Positions 8,064-17,548 are shown, numbered from the stretch's first letter. The stretch: DNA of 64,000 nucleotides from Lonepinella sp042485795 (GCF_042485795.1 NZ_CP169368.1:930001-994000), one strand, 5' to 3'. A program made the numbers and translations. Notes: generated by a model not told the origin, from the sequence alone.

Positions 8064-9239
8064 GTGAAGAATAATCGACAAGGGAAAGACACGCAAGCAC
8101 TACTGATTTCAATCGTATTGCATACCATTTTGTTCGGTTTGTTAATTTGGAGTTCATTTTGGTATCATCCAATTGAAGCGATGGGCGGTGGTGAAGGTGA
8201 TGGCGATATGATTGGTGCTGTCATGGTGGATACTGGCTCGGCAGCTCAAGAGTGGGGACGTATTCAGCAACAGAAGAAAGGGCAAGCAGACAAGGCTAAA
8301 AATGAACCAGAGGAAGTCATAGAAAAATCTGAACCGAAAGAAGAACCACCAAAACCTGATGTAGATGAACAAAAACTTGAACAGCAAAGAATCGCACAGC
8401 AAAAAGAACAGGAACGTCAACAGCAACTTGAACAACAAAAAGCGAAACAAGAGGCTTTAGAGAAAGCAAAACAAGAAGCTGAAGCGAAAGCTAAAAAAGA
8501 GGCAGAAGCTGTTAAATTGAAAGCAGAAGCGGAAGCAAAACGTTTAGCTGCTATGGCTAAACAAGCCGAAGAAGAAGCAAAAGCTAAAGCCGCTCAAGTA
8601 GCCAAAGAAAAAGCAGAAAAAGAGAAAGCGATACAAGATGCGAAAGCCAAGGCTGAGAAAGAAGCGAAAGAGAAAGTTGAAAAAGAGGCTAAGGCAAAAG
8701 CGGAAAAAGAAGCAAAAGAGAAAGCTGAGAAAGAGGCTAAGGCAAAAGCAGAAAAAGAAGCTAAAGCAAAAGCAGATGCCAAGGCGAAAGCGGATGCCAA
8801 AGCAAAAGCAGAGGCTGAAGCGAATGCAAAACGGAAATCAGATCAAGCCGCATTAGATAATTTCTTGGATGGTGGCGATATCGGAGGCGGAAGTGCTTCA
8901 CGCGGTGGTAATGCAAATAAAGGTGGTACACAAGGCACTGGAGCAGGTCAAGGTGCGGGTGATGGTGGTAAAGTAGGTGATCAGTATGCAGGCGTGATTA
9001 AGAAAGAAATTAAACGCCGTTTTATTAAAGATCCGAGTTTTGCAGGGAAAGTGTGTAGTATTAGAATTCAGTTAGACCGTGACGGCACAATTTTAGGCTA
9101 TCAACGAGTTTCTGGACCTGATGATATTTGTAGTGCTGCACTGAGTGCTGTGGCAAGAACGAAAAAAGTTCCTGCTGCACCTAGTGATGCAATTTACAAT
9201 AAATATAAAAATCCAATTATTGATTTTGATTTAAAATAA
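8064..9239 (+). CDS. tolA: Tol-Pal periplasm-spanning protein TolA
   Basis: Links the TolQR motor in the inner membrane to TolB and Pal at the outer membrane. It starts at a GTG with AGGATA 6 nt upstream. One N-terminal membrane anchor (ALLISIVLHTILFGLLIW) is followed by a long Ala/Lys/Glu/Gln-rich coiled coil (about residues 75-265, many AKAEKEAK repeats), a Gly-rich hinge and the globular C-terminal TolA domain with a Cys pair (GKVCSIRIQLD and DDICSAAL). The repeats at the DNA level make this stretch prone to length variation. The total of 391 residues is within family range. Confidence 0.96.
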   Translation: MKNNRQGKDTQALLISIVLHTILFGLLIWSSFWYHPIEAMGGGEGDGDMIGAVMVDTGSAAQEWGRIQQQKKGQADKAKNEPEEVIEKSEPKEEPPKPDVDEQKLEQQRIAQQKEQERQQQLEQQKAKQEALEKAKQEAEAKAKKEAEAVKLKAEAEAKRLAAMAKQAEEEAKAKAAQVAKEKAEKEKAIQDAKAKAEKEAKEKVEKEAKAKAEKEAKEKAEKEAKAKAEKEAKAKADAKAKADAKAKAEAEANAKRKSDQAALDNFLDGGDIGGGSASRGGNANKGGTQGTGAGQGAGDGGKVGDQYAGVIKKEIKRRFIKDPSFAGKVCSIRIQLDRDGTILGYQRVSGPDDICSAALSAVARTKKVPAAPSDAIYNKYKNPIIDFDLK

Positions 9240-9274
9240 TTTTTTAGGAAAGTAACATAAACCAAATAGGTGGT

Positions 9275-10570
9275 ATGATGAAATTAATAACCCGTATTTT
9301 GAGTGTATTTGCCGTATTGTTTTTTGCAATAAATATGGCTCGAGCAGATGACGAAGTTCGTATTGTCATTGATGAAGGTGTAGAGGGTGCAAGACCGATT
9401 GCGGTTGTACCGTTCAAGTCTAATGGACCAGTTCCTGCAGATATTGCAGACATTATTTCTGCGGATTTACGTAATAGTGGTAAATTTAATCCTGTTGCGG
9501 TGAGCCAAATGCCACAACAACCAGGTTCTGCATCAGAAGTGACACCAGATGCTTGGGCATCGTTAGGTGTAGATGCGATTGTGGTTGGACAAGTAACAGC
9601 AGCGGGTGGCGGTTATAATATTGCTTATCAATTAGTAGATACTATCGGTGCATCGGGTTCTGCTGGAGCAGTATTAGCACAAAATTCATTTACGGTAACG
9701 CCAAAATTTATTCGTTTTGGGGCTCACACTGTCAGTGATGAAGTGTTTGAAAAGATTACTGCCATTAAAGGGGCATTTAGAACACGTATTGCTTACGTTG
9801 TACAAAAACATGGTGGATCTCAACCTTATGAACTTCGTGTTGCAGATTATGATGGCTTCAACCAATTTGTGGTAAATCGTAGCTCGCAACCAATGATGTC
9901 CCCAGCTTGGTCACCAGATGGCAAGCGTTTAGCTTATGTTTCTTTTGAAAATAGAAAATCACAGCTTGTGGTTCAGGATTTAGGTTCTGGTAGCAGAAAA
10001 GTAGTGGCTTCATTCCCTGGACACAATGGAGCACCAGCGTTTTCACCAGATGGTAGTCGTTTAGCTTTTGCATCAAATCAAGATGGTCAGCTAAACATTT
10101 ATGTGATGGGTTCGAATGGTGGGCAAGCTACTAAATTGACGAGTGGAGCGGGTAATAATACAGAGCCTAGCTGGACTCCAGATGGACGTATTTTGTTCAC
10201 CTCCGATAGAGGCGGTTCGCCTCAAGTTTACTCAATGAGTACTTCTGGTGGAGGTGCTTCATTAGTAGGTTCTGGTGGCAAAAGTTATAGCGGACAAGTC
10301 AGTTCCGATGGTAAAACGATGGTTATGATTTCTGGTGATCATGTGATTAAAAAAGACCTTATTACAGGACAAATTGAAACGTTAAGTTCAACTTTCCTTG
10401 ATGAAAGTCCAAGCATTTCACCAAATGGAATTATGATTATTTATAGCTCTACCCAAGGCTTAGGAAAGGTGCTACAATTAGTATCTGCAGATGGACGCTT
10501 TAAAGCACGTTTGCCAGGAAGTGACGGACAAGTGAAATTTCCTGCTTGGTCACCATATTTAACAAAGTAA
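9275..10570 (+). CDS. tolB: Tol-Pal translocation protein TolB
   Basis: Periplasmic protein that binds Pal and TolA and regulates Pal mobility. It has a signal peptide (residues 1-24, ending ...NMARA before DDEV), an N-terminal TolB_N domain, and a C-terminal six-bladed beta-propeller with repeated SPAWSPDGKRLAYVS, APAFSPDGSRLAFAS and EPSWTPDGRILFTSD units. Two adjacent ATGs (9275 and 9278) are possible; AGGTGG lies just upstream. It is 22 bp before pal. Confidence 0.97.
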   Translation: MMKLITRILSVFAVLFFAINMARADDEVRIVIDEGVEGARPIAVVPFKSNGPVPADIADIISADLRNSGKFNPVAVSQMPQQPGSASEVTPDAWASLGVDAIVVGQVTAAGGGYNIAYQLVDTIGASGSAGAVLAQNSFTVTPKFIRFGAHTVSDEVFEKITAIKGAFRTRIAYVVQKHGGSQPYELRVADYDGFNQFVVNRSSQPMMSPAWSPDGKRLAYVSFENRKSQLVVQDLGSGSRKVVASFPGHNGAPAFSPDGSRLAFASNQDGQLNIYVMGSNGGQATKLTSGAGNNTEPSWTPDGRILFTSDRGGSPQVYSMSTSGGGASLVGSGGKSYSGQVSSDGKTMVMISGDHVIKKDLITGQIETLSSTFLDESPSISPNGIMIIYSSTQGLGKVLQLVSADGRFKARLPGSDGQVKFPAWSPYLTK

Positions 10571-10592
10571 AAAACTCTAAGGAGAAAAATTA

Positions 10593-11051
10593 ATGAAATT
10601 AGCAAAATTATTGTTAGTTGCCCCAGTATTAGCATTAGCAGCATGTAGTTCATCAAACAACGATGCAAGCGGTATGGAAGGTGCAAACGCAGGACAACAA
10701 TTTGGTGGTTATTCTGTGTCTGATTTACAAAGCCGTTACAATACGGTTTACTTTGCATTTGACAGCTATGCAGTTGAAGGTGAATACCAACAATTGTTAG
10801 ATGCTCATGCACAATATCTAAACGCTACTCCAGCAGCTAAAGTATTAGTAGAAGGACATGCTGATGAACGTGGTACTCCAGAGTACAACATCGCATTAGG
10901 TCAACGTCGTGCAGATGCAGTAAAATCTTTCTTAGCAACTAAAGGTGCTAACAACGTTTCAACTGTATCTTACGGCGAAGAAAAACCAGCTGTATTAGGT
11001 CATGACGAATCTGCATACAGCAAAAACCGTCGTGCTGTATTAGCATATTAA
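10593..11051 (+). CDS. pal: Peptidoglycan-associated lipoprotein (P6 homologue)
   Basis: Outer membrane lipoprotein anchoring the outer membrane to peptidoglycan, equivalent to Haemophilus P6. The signal peptide ends in the lipobox LALAAC (Cys19). The OmpA-like domain has YFAFDSYAVEG and VEGHADERGTPEYNIALGQRRADAV, with the Asp and Arg that bind diaminopimelate. AAGGAG precedes the ATG. It is the last gene of the tol-pal operon and is followed by a strong terminator. Confidence 0.98.
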   Translation: MKLAKLLLVAPVLALAACSSSNNDASGMEGANAGQQFGGYSVSDLQSRYNTVYFAFDSYAVEGEYQQLLDAHAQYLNATPAAKVLVEGHADERGTPEYNIALGQRRADAVKSFLATKGANNVSTVSYGEEKPAVLGHDESAYSKNRRAVLAY

Positions 11052-11077
11052 TTTGTAGAATATCTTGTTATTCTATT

Positions 11078-11111
11078 AAACAGGTTTCAGAATATGAAAC
11101 CTGTTTTATTT
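11078..11111 (+). terminator. Rho-independent terminator after pal
   Basis: A perfect inverted repeat, AAACAGGTTTCA at 11078-11089 and TGAAACCTGTTT at 11095-11106, with a 5-nt loop and a T-rich tail, 27 bp after the pal stop. Confidence 0.85.
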
Positions 11112-11289
11112 TTATGTTAATCATAGTTAAATATGCGTCCGAATTATAGGATAGATTGGCGACTATTCGTTCAAACAATCCAAAAACTAAAAATAACTAT
11201 TGATTATTAAATTTAAATCCGTAATATATGCACTCATTGTCTGACATGGTTTGTCATGACATGCTTGAAAATTAAGTTTAACTATCAGG

Positions 11290-11365
11290 GGGCCGTTAGC
11301 TCAGGCGGTAGAGCAGCGGACTTTTAATCCGTTTGTCGAAGGTTCGAATCCTTCACGGCCCACCA
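11290..11365 (+). tRNA. tRNA-Lys(TTT), copy 1
   Basis: 76 nt including encoded CCA. The acceptor stem GGGCCGT pairs with ACGGCCC; the anticodon stem-loop GCGGA-CTTTTAA-TCCGT gives anticodon TTT; the T arm has GGTTCGAATCC. It is the first of four Lys genes spaced exactly 127 bp. Confidence 0.97.
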
Positions 11366-11416
11366 CTTAATTAGATCTTTCCAGTTTGCTTTAAAGTTAG
11401 AAGTAAGGCAAAAAAT

Positions 11417-11492
11417 GGGCCGTTAGCTCAGGCGGTAGAGCAGCGGACTTTTAATCCGTTTGTCGAAGGTTCGAATCCTTCACGGCCCACCA
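11417..11492 (+). tRNA. tRNA-Lys(TTT), copy 2
   Basis: Identical in sequence to copy 1, 127 bp downstream, with CCA encoded. The spacer to the next copy also resembles the previous spacer, showing tandem duplication of the whole unit. Confidence 0.97.
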
Positions 11493-11543
11493 CTTAATTA
11501 GATTTTCCCAGTTTACTTTAAAGCTAAAAGTAAGATACAAAAT

Positions 11544-11619
11544 GGGTCGTTAGCTCAGGCGGTAGAGCAGCGGACTTTTAATCCGTTTGTCGAAGGTTCG
11601 AATCCTTCACGACCCACCA
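11544..11619 (+). tRNA. tRNA-Lys(TTT), copy 3
   Basis: As copies 1 and 2, except for a compensated change in the acceptor stem (GGGTCGT pairing with ACGACCC). The anticodon loop CTTTTAA reads TTT. Confidence 0.97.
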
Positions 11620-11670
11620 CTTAATTAAATAATATTGATTTTTAAAGCTAAAAATAATACCATCCAAAAT

Positions 11671-11746
11671 GGGTTGTTAGCTCAGTTGGTAGAGCAGCGG
11701 ACTCTTAATCCGTTAGTCAAGGGTTCGAGTCCCTTACGACCCACCA
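11671..11746 (+). tRNA. tRNA-Lys(CTT)
   Basis: Fourth gene of the array, 76 nt with CCA. It differs from the others in the D loop (AGTTGG rather than AGGCGG), T stem (AAGGG/CCCTT) and anticodon loop: GCGGA-CTCTTAA-TCCGT places CTT at positions 34-36, so it should read AAG only. The acceptor stem GGGTTGT/ACGACCC contains one U-G wobble. Confidence 0.93.
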
Positions 11747-11808
11747 CTAATATTCTTCTTAATGTATATACATTATTTTTATTCAGTGAGCTGATCTACT
11801 TATATTAA

Positions 11809-11830
11809 TTTTGTGATCTCCATTCCAAAA
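11809..11830. promoter_or_regulatory. Candidate CRP-S (Sxy-dependent) site upstream of comN
   Basis: A 22-bp imperfect palindrome with TTTTG at one end and CAAAA at the other and GATC inside, about 65 bp before the comN start. This fits the competence-type CRP-S site, which in Haemophilus needs Sxy as well as CRP. It is assigned by pattern and position only. Confidence 0.55.
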
Positions 11831-11894
11831 TCCTTTTAATTTTATTGTTATCTATAGGCTTTCTTTTAAACTGCGGTTAAAAAAGAGAAAGTTT

Positions 11895-12419
11895 ATGAAA
11901 AGTGGTTTTACCTTATTTGAAATGCTTATTGTCTTGCTGATTATTAGCATCATATCTTTAATTAGCATGCCTGCATGGCAAAGTGATAGCCAACGAATTT
12001 TAGCCAAAGAACAACACCGTTTATATCTATTCTTACGCCAAATTCAAGCCAGAGTAGAAAATTCTACTCAAATCTGGTATCTCATTCTCAATCGAGATAT
12101 TGGTCAGCAACGCTGGTGTGTTACCGCTCAAATTAAGTCAGATACGACTTGCGATTGCTTTAATCCCAGTTTTTGTCCTGATAACCTTTCGGCTCAGTTT
12201 TATTATCCTTTTAGTTCACAAAAAACCATGATTACTGCTAAAGCCTATTATCCACAAAAATTAATCAGTTTTAATGGTACTCGCAATTCGTCAGATTCAG
12301 GCTGTTTTATGTTGCAAAATTCGCAATCTCGCACCTTATTTTCTTTTTCTAACTTAGGACGAATTCGCTTAAAAAGTGATCAAGCTGAGAATGCCTGCAA
12401 TGCTGGAGTAGAAGAATGA
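11895..12419 (+). CDS. comN: Competence pseudopilin ComN
   Basis: Type II secretion/type IV pilus-like pseudopilin needed for DNA uptake. A prepilin peptidase site follows a very short leader (MKSG, then FTLFEMLIVLLIISIISLI), with Glu5 of the mature protein present. The C-terminal part has several Cys (WCVTAQ, CDCFNPSFC) that probably form disulfides. It is the first gene of comNOPQ-recC, the order known from H. influenzae. The stop overlaps comO by 4 bp. Confidence 0.87.
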   Translation: MKSGFTLFEMLIVLLIISIISLISMPAWQSDSQRILAKEQHRLYLFLRQIQARVENSTQIWYLILNRDIGQQRWCVTAQIKSDTTCDCFNPSFCPDNLSAQFYYPFSSQKTMITAKAYYPQKLISFNGTRNSSDSGCFMLQNSQSRTLFSFSNLGRIRLKSDQAENACNAGVEE

Positions 12420-13147
12420 CAAGATTTTATAAAGGGCAAAGTTTATTAGGCTTAATGCTAAGTTTAGCTTTATCCTCATTTTTGTTATTTGTCATTATTC
12501 AATTTTATGCTTATGCACAACGACAAAATCAACATATTTTATTGCAACTGCAATTACAAACGGAATTACAACGAGTTTTGCACACTATGGCAAAAGATCT
12601 ACGCCGTGCTGGTTTTCGGGCGTTATCTGCGAAAGTCACTCAGGAAAATTTTTCGTTATTTGAATTAGATGAGAAAGGTACAAGTCTCGCTATTTATCCT
12701 GTGTCAGGCGAAAGTGCGGTGGAAAATAATTGTGTTTTGTTTTTTTATGATTTAGACGCTAATGGGTGTTTAGGATCTACTGCTAAACAATGTGCCAAAG
12801 ATGAGCAAAATGCTACTTCAGAAGTAGGGCGAGAATTATTTGGCTATCGACAAAATGGCTTTATTTTAGAGAGCCGAACGTATGGTAATAAAGCGAATAC
12901 TAAATGTAAAGAAGCAGAATGCCAAAGTTATTTACAACAAAATGCTTGTCAGGATTTAGGTTGGACGAAAATGTTAGATGAAGATAATTATGAGATTACT
13001 AAATTACAATTAAACTGGTTGGATAATAGTAGGCAATACAAAGGATTGAGCCTTTATTTAGCGGGTCGATTAAAACAATATCCGAATGTTCAATATGAAA
13101 GTTCAGTGATTATTCCATTGCTTAATCAACCACAGGTAAATGAATAG
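12416..13147 (+). CDS. comO: Competence pseudopilin ComO
   Basis: Second gene of the competence pseudopilin operon; a PilW/PulJ-like minor pseudopilin. Residues 8-30 (QSLLGLMLSLALSSFLLFVIIQF) form the N-terminal hydrophobic helix, preceded by a short basic leader (MTRFYKG) with Gly before the likely cleavage point. LHTMAKDLRRAGFRAL is characteristic of this pilin class. It overlaps comN by ATGA and abuts comP. Confidence 0.85.
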   Translation: MTRFYKGQSLLGLMLSLALSSFLLFVIIQFYAYAQRQNQHILLQLQLQTELQRVLHTMAKDLRRAGFRALSAKVTQENFSLFELDEKGTSLAIYPVSGESAVENNCVLFFYDLDANGCLGSTAKQCAKDEQNATSEVGRELFGYRQNGFILESRTYGNKANTKCKEAECQSYLQQNACQDLGWTKMLDEDNYEITKLQLNWLDNSRQYKGLSLYLAGRLKQYPNVQYESSVIIPLLNQPQVNE

Positions 13148-13152
13148 TGCCA

Positions 13153-13839
13153 ATGAAAAAATCAATGAAAATGCACCGCGGTTTTGTGGCGATTAGCTTA
13201 CTCATATTGCTCTCAAGTCTGTTGTTAATTGCGTTGTTATTTGATGATGAGAGCTTCCGTTTACATTCAACTATTGCAATGCAAAGGCAACGCTATATTC
13301 AGCAACATATCAGTTTGCAGAAACAATTTCAGCAACAACAATCAGATCTTTGTAAAAACCTAGATTTAAGTCTAACGGGAAATTTTGCAACGGCATCTAT
13401 TACGTCCCCGAATAGTGATGAACATCAGCAGTTTATCTGGTGCCAACGTCAAGTTTTATTTAAAAAATCGCCTAGCAAAAATCTCAATGAGGGGCAATTT
13501 GATGATTTTATTGATAAACAGGCTTTTGCCTTATTTCAAGCTAAGGCGATCCAGAACGTCAATTATTTCCCTACAGATAAAGGCAATTACTTGTTTTGGT
13601 TCGATCAAGCAAAGACTGAATGGCAGATTAACGGCAATTTAAATGGTATTGTGATTGCTACAGGGGATTTGCATATTTCTGGCAAGGGCAAAATCACTGG
13701 TTCAGTGATTGCACAAGGGACATTTTCGAAAGAGGATAGTGTAACGCTAACTTATAAAAAAACTGTGGTAACTGAAATTGTGCAATCTTATAGTCAATGG
13801 CAAAACGTAGAGAAAACTTGGTATGATTTTATTCCCTAA
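13153..13839 (+). CDS. comP: Competence protein ComP
   Basis: Third gene of the comNOPQ operon. A short basic leader (MKKSMKMHRG) and hydrophobic helix (FVAISLLILLSSLLLIALLF) make it pseudopilin-like or an N-terminally anchored partner. The C-terminal part has short repeats GNLNGIVIATGDLHISGKGKITGSV suggesting a small beta-helix. A GTG at 13147 overlapping the comO stop is an alternative start; no clear ribosome binding site separates the two. It overlaps comQ by 17 bp in another frame. Confidence 0.8.
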   Translation: MKKSMKMHRGFVAISLLILLSSLLLIALLFDDESFRLHSTIAMQRQRYIQQHISLQKQFQQQQSDLCKNLDLSLTGNFATASITSPNSDEHQQFIWCQRQVLFKKSPSKNLNEGQFDDFIDKQAFALFQAKAIQNVNYFPTDKGNYLFWFDQAKTEWQINGNLNGIVIATGDLHISGKGKITGSVIAQGTFSKEDSVTLTYKKTVVTEIVQSYSQWQNVEKTWYDFIP

Positions 13840-14119
13840 ATTCAAGCAAGGAATGGGGCTTGTGACCTTATTAGTGGCGTTGAGCCTATTTAGTGGCATT
13901 TTTCTTGCTATTAATCAGTGGGCGAATATTCAACGCAAAACAGCAAGTGAAATTTATCAACGTTATCAAGCGATTCAAATAGCGGAAAATCAACAGCAAC
14001 GACAATTTTTAGGATTAAATTGTGAAAGTGGAGTAGAGCAAAATCAACTGAAATTCTCCATTAATTGCATTGGGGATAAGGTAAAAGTGCGGTATATTTT
14101 GGGGGAAATTAGTTTATAA
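13823..14119 (+). CDS. comQ: Competence pseudopilin ComQ
   Basis: Small (98 residues) fourth member of the competence pseudopilin operon. After MILFPKFKQG comes the hydrophobic helix MGLVTLLVALSLFSGIFLAI, and two Cys in the C-terminal half (LNCESG, INCIGD) may form a disulfide. It starts within the comP end and lies 33 bp before recC, as in H. influenzae. It contains an uptake signal near its end. Confidence 0.82.
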   Translation: MILFPKFKQGMGLVTLLVALSLFSGIFLAINQWANIQRKTASEIYQRYQAIQIAENQQQRQFLGLNCESGVEQNQLKFSINCIGDKVKVRYILGEISL

Positions 14120-14152
14120 TGATGGCAGATTAATTGAGCCTGTGGAGCTATT

Positions 14153-17100
14153 ATGTTTAAAATTTATCATTCTAATGATCTTGATGTTCAAAAAGATATT
14201 TTGTGTGAATTGCTTAAACTTGATCCACTTGATGATCCTTTCGAATCCGAAACTATTTTAGTGCAAAGCCCAGGTATGGCTCAATGGTTGCAATTACAAT
14301 TAGCCAGTAAACAAGGTATTTCAGCGAATTTTCATTTTCCTATGCCCGCCAGTTTTATTTGGCAGCAATATGTGGATAACTTGCCGAATGTATCGGAACA
14401 AAGTCAATTTAGCAAAGAGGTAATGACGTGGCGATTGATGCGTTTGATTAAGCAAACAGATTTTCGTCCCATTTTGGATTACCTGCATTATTCTTCTCAA
14501 TCTGAGCAACAAAAGTTATATCAACTGGCTCGCAAAATTGCTGATTTGTTCGACCAATATTTAGTTTATCGTCCACAGTGGATTTCTGCTTGGGAACAAG
14601 ATCAACCACAGATCATTATTGATGAAATTGTGAGCCAACAGAAACAAATAGACAGTAATTTTAAGCAACGGATTGAGCAAGATGTAGCGTGGCAAGGGAA
14701 ACTTTGGCGAGCATTAATTGCGGAGATGGCTCATAAAGATCATTCTATACAGCACCGAGCTAATTTACATAACGAATATTTACAACTCAGCCATTATAAT
14801 AATTTACCAAAACGTTTATTTATTTTTGGCATTTCTGCGTTACCAAAAACCTATTTAGAAACCCTGTCTGCCATGGCGGAACACTGTGACGTGCATTTAT
14901 TTTTTAATAACCCAAGTCAATATTATTGGGGTGATATTGTGGATCCCATTTTTGCTCAAAAACGGGCATTGAAAATACTGACCGAACGCAAAACGGGTGA
15001 ACAAAAATCCTTTTTTAAATCAACCCAACTGAATGATTATTTAGCTAATAAACAAGAAATAACCGCAGAAGATGAACATTTATCTATTGGCAATCCACTA
15101 TTAGCAACATGGGGTAAATTAGGGCGAGATTTTTTCTATTTGTTAAGTCAATTAGATAGCCAAGAAATTCAAGCAAATACCGAATTAACAACGGATAATC
15201 ATTTACTGACGCAAATTCAACGCAAGATTTTACATTTAGCACCTAGTGAAGCTGGTTCATTACATTTTGATGCAGCAGATCCGTCCATCTCTTTTCATGC
15301 TTGCCATAGTCCTATGCGAGAAGTGGAAGTGTTACACGATTATTTATTGCAATGTTTTACAGATGACAACACTTTAACGCCGAAAGATATTGTGGTGATG
15401 GTGGCGGATATTGATCGCTATGCTCCCTATATTCAGGCAGTATTTGGACAGTATCAACAGAAAATAAAGGATTTTCAAGGGCATTGGGACTATGATAAAC
15501 GCTATATTCCATTTTCTATTTCTGATCAAACTTTGTCAGAAAGTGATGTATTGTTAGCGACTTTCTTGAATTTGCTACGCTTAAAAGAAAGTCAATTTAG
15601 TGCGGAAGATGTACTGGCATTACTTGATATTCCTGCGATTCGTCATCGTTTTGGCATAACACTGAATGATCTGGAAAATTTACGTTATTGGGTTAAAGAA
15701 ATTGGTATTCGTTTTGGACTTGATAAACAAAGTTCACAAGGACAAAATTTTAACGCATGGCAAGCGGGTGTAGAACGAATGTTACTTGGTTTTGCACTGC
15801 GTGAAGAAAATGGTATCTGGCAACAAGATCAACTTGGTTTTGATAATAGCTATGGGCTGAACAGTCGTCTAGTTGGGGCATTAGCGAGCTTTATTGAACA
15901 ACTTAGCTGGTGGCATGATACATTATCTCAAAGCCATGCTATCACCGAATGGGAAGTTAAGTTAACGGAACTATTAAAGCAATTTTTTAATCCAGAGCCA
16001 CATACGGTAGAAATGTTACGCTATATTGAAAATGGTATTCAACAGGTGAGTTTATTATTACAGGCTTTACATTTTGATGAATTACTAGCAGCGGAAGTGG
16101 TCGCTGATGTGTTGACTGAAAAATTAAATGAGCAAGCTAACAGTCTAAAATTTTTAGTCGGTAAAGTTAGTTTCTGTACTTTATTACCGATGCGATCAAT
16201 TCCGTTTAAAGTGGTATGCTTGTTAGGCATGAATGAACAGGATTATCCACGCAATCAACTGCCGAATAGTTTCGATTTAATGCAATATCATCGTCAAAAA
16301 GGCGATCGTTTTCGGCGTGATGATGATCGTTATTTATTCCTTGAAGCCTTGTTGTCTGCACAAGAACGGCTTTATATCAGCTATGTGGGGCAATCAATTA
16401 TTGATAATCATCCGCTACAACCTTCTGTATTGGTAAATCAGTTATTAGATTATCTTGCTGAAAATCTGGATTATGATTGTCAACCGAAAGAAAACGACAA
16501 GCCTTTAGTGCATTATCATGCCATGACCGCTTGGAGTGCTAAAAACTTTAGTGAAAAGCACCGCACTTTTGCTAAAGAATGGGCGAATATTGCCAATGCG
16601 AAGCAAGTTCCAGCGGATTTTGTACAAGCACAATCGGTTGAGAATAAACCAGAAAATAGCCTAATTCAAATTAATTGTGAACAGTTAATTAACTTTGTCA
16701 AAAATCCAGTACAATTTTTCTTTGAAAAAAGATTAGATGTTTATTTCAGAGAGAATGATGAGCAAATTATCGATACGGAAAATTTTGCTTTAGACGGATT
16801 AACCCTGTATCAAATTCAGCAAGATTTGTTAATGGAAAAGGATCTTGATGTAGTAGATTATTTTGCTCAACTCAAGGTGAAAGGTATGTTGCCACGTGGT
16901 GAATTTGCTCATATTTATCAACATCAAGTGCGGTCGGAAATTGAACAGTTTCGTGAAGTATTAAGTGCTTATCAGGGGCAATCAGCACAAACGCAATATG
17001 TAGATTTAACCTTTGATATTGAAGGAAAAGTAGTCCAGTTAACTGGCTATATCAATCAATTATTATCAACAGAAAATGGCTTGCAACGTGTGCAATGGAC

Positions 17101-17548
17101 AGCAGCGAAACATAAAGACAGTTATATGATTGAAAATTGGCTTTATTGGTTAATGCAGTTAGCTTGTAACGGTGAGAATCAGGTATTTCCGCCACTTTTT
17201 TATGGCAAAGATCAGAACAAAAATTTGGTTGGTAAAACCTTTGTTATTGAGTCAGACTTTGATCCTTTGGCATTGTTGAAAGTGTATATTTCGGCGTATT
17301 TGACCAGTGAACAACAAGCCATTTTGGCAGTAACTAAAGATATTGCGGGTTATTTAAAAGCAGAAAGTAATCAGGCTAAATGTCAGCATATTGAAAATAT
17401 TGCTCAAGGTGATACTCATAATAAAGCAGATATTTATTGGCAACGGATACTTAAACAGACGGCAGATTTACCTCATTATTTAGAAGAAATTGATAAAAAT
17501 ACTAGAAACTGGTTTGACACCATGATTAATTCGGTAAAATCACGCTAA
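14153..17548 (+). CDS. recC: Exodeoxyribonuclease V gamma subunit RecC
   Basis: RecC subunit of the RecBCD helicase-nuclease that processes double-strand breaks and recognises Chi. The 1131 residues match the family. N-terminal FKIYHSNDLDVQKDILCELL and LVQSPGMAQWLQLQLA are typical, as are FLVGKVSFCTLLPMRSIPFKVVCLLGMNEQDYPR and QLINFVKNPVQFFFEKRL in the C-terminal half. It follows the competence pilin genes, and recB and recD are not in this window. Several uptake signals lie within it. Confidence 0.97.
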   Translation: MFKIYHSNDLDVQKDILCELLKLDPLDDPFESETILVQSPGMAQWLQLQLASKQGISANFHFPMPASFIWQQYVDNLPNVSEQSQFSKEVMTWRLMRLIKQTDFRPILDYLHYSSQSEQQKLYQLARKIADLFDQYLVYRPQWISAWEQDQPQIIIDEIVSQQKQIDSNFKQRIEQDVAWQGKLWRALIAEMAHKDHSIQHRANLHNEYLQLSHYNNLPKRLFIFGISALPKTYLETLSAMAEHCDVHLFFNNPSQYYWGDIVDPIFAQKRALKILTERKTGEQKSFFKSTQLNDYLANKQEITAEDEHLSIGNPLLATWGKLGRDFFYLLSQLDSQEIQANTELTTDNHLLTQIQRKILHLAPSEAGSLHFDAADPSISFHACHSPMREVEVLHDYLLQCFTDDNTLTPKDIVVMVADIDRYAPYIQAVFGQYQQKIKDFQGHWDYDKRYIPFSISDQTLSESDVLLATFLNLLRLKESQFSAEDVLALLDIPAIRHRFGITLNDLENLRYWVKEIGIRFGLDKQSSQGQNFNAWQAGVERMLLGFALREENGIWQQDQLGFDNSYGLNSRLVGALASFIEQLSWWHDTLSQSHAITEWEVKLTELLKQFFNPEPHTVEMLRYIENGIQQVSLLLQALHFDELLAAEVVADVLTEKLNEQANSLKFLVGKVSFCTLLPMRSIPFKVVCLLGMNEQDYPRNQLPNSFDLMQYHRQKGDRFRRDDDRYLFLEALLSAQERLYISYVGQSIIDNHPLQPSVLVNQLLDYLAENLDYDCQPKENDKPLVHYHAMTAWSAKNFSEKHRTFAKEWANIANAKQVPADFVQAQSVENKPENSLIQINCEQLINFVKNPVQFFFEKRLDVYFRENDEQIIDTENFALDGLTLYQIQQDLLMEKDLDVVDYFAQLKVKGMLPRGEFAHIYQHQVRSEIEQFREVLSAYQGQSAQTQYVDLTFDIEGKVVQLTGYINQLLSTENGLQRVQWTAAKHKDSYMIENWLYWLMQLACNGENQVFPPLFYGKDQNKNLVGKTFVIESDFDPLALLKVYISAYLTSEQQAILAVTKDIAGYLKAESNQAKCQHIENIAQGDTHNKADIYWQRILKQTADLPHYLEEIDKNTRNWFDTMINSVKSR

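Noticed and set aside
8440..8830. Short repeats in tolA as a possible minisatellite or CRISPR-like array
   Set aside because: They encode the TolA coiled coil in frame, are imperfect and have no unique spacers.
8154..8856. Several open frames in other frames within tolA
   Set aside because: The Lys/Ala/Glu repeat keeps other frames open; the products are low-complexity Phe or Lys/Arg strings.
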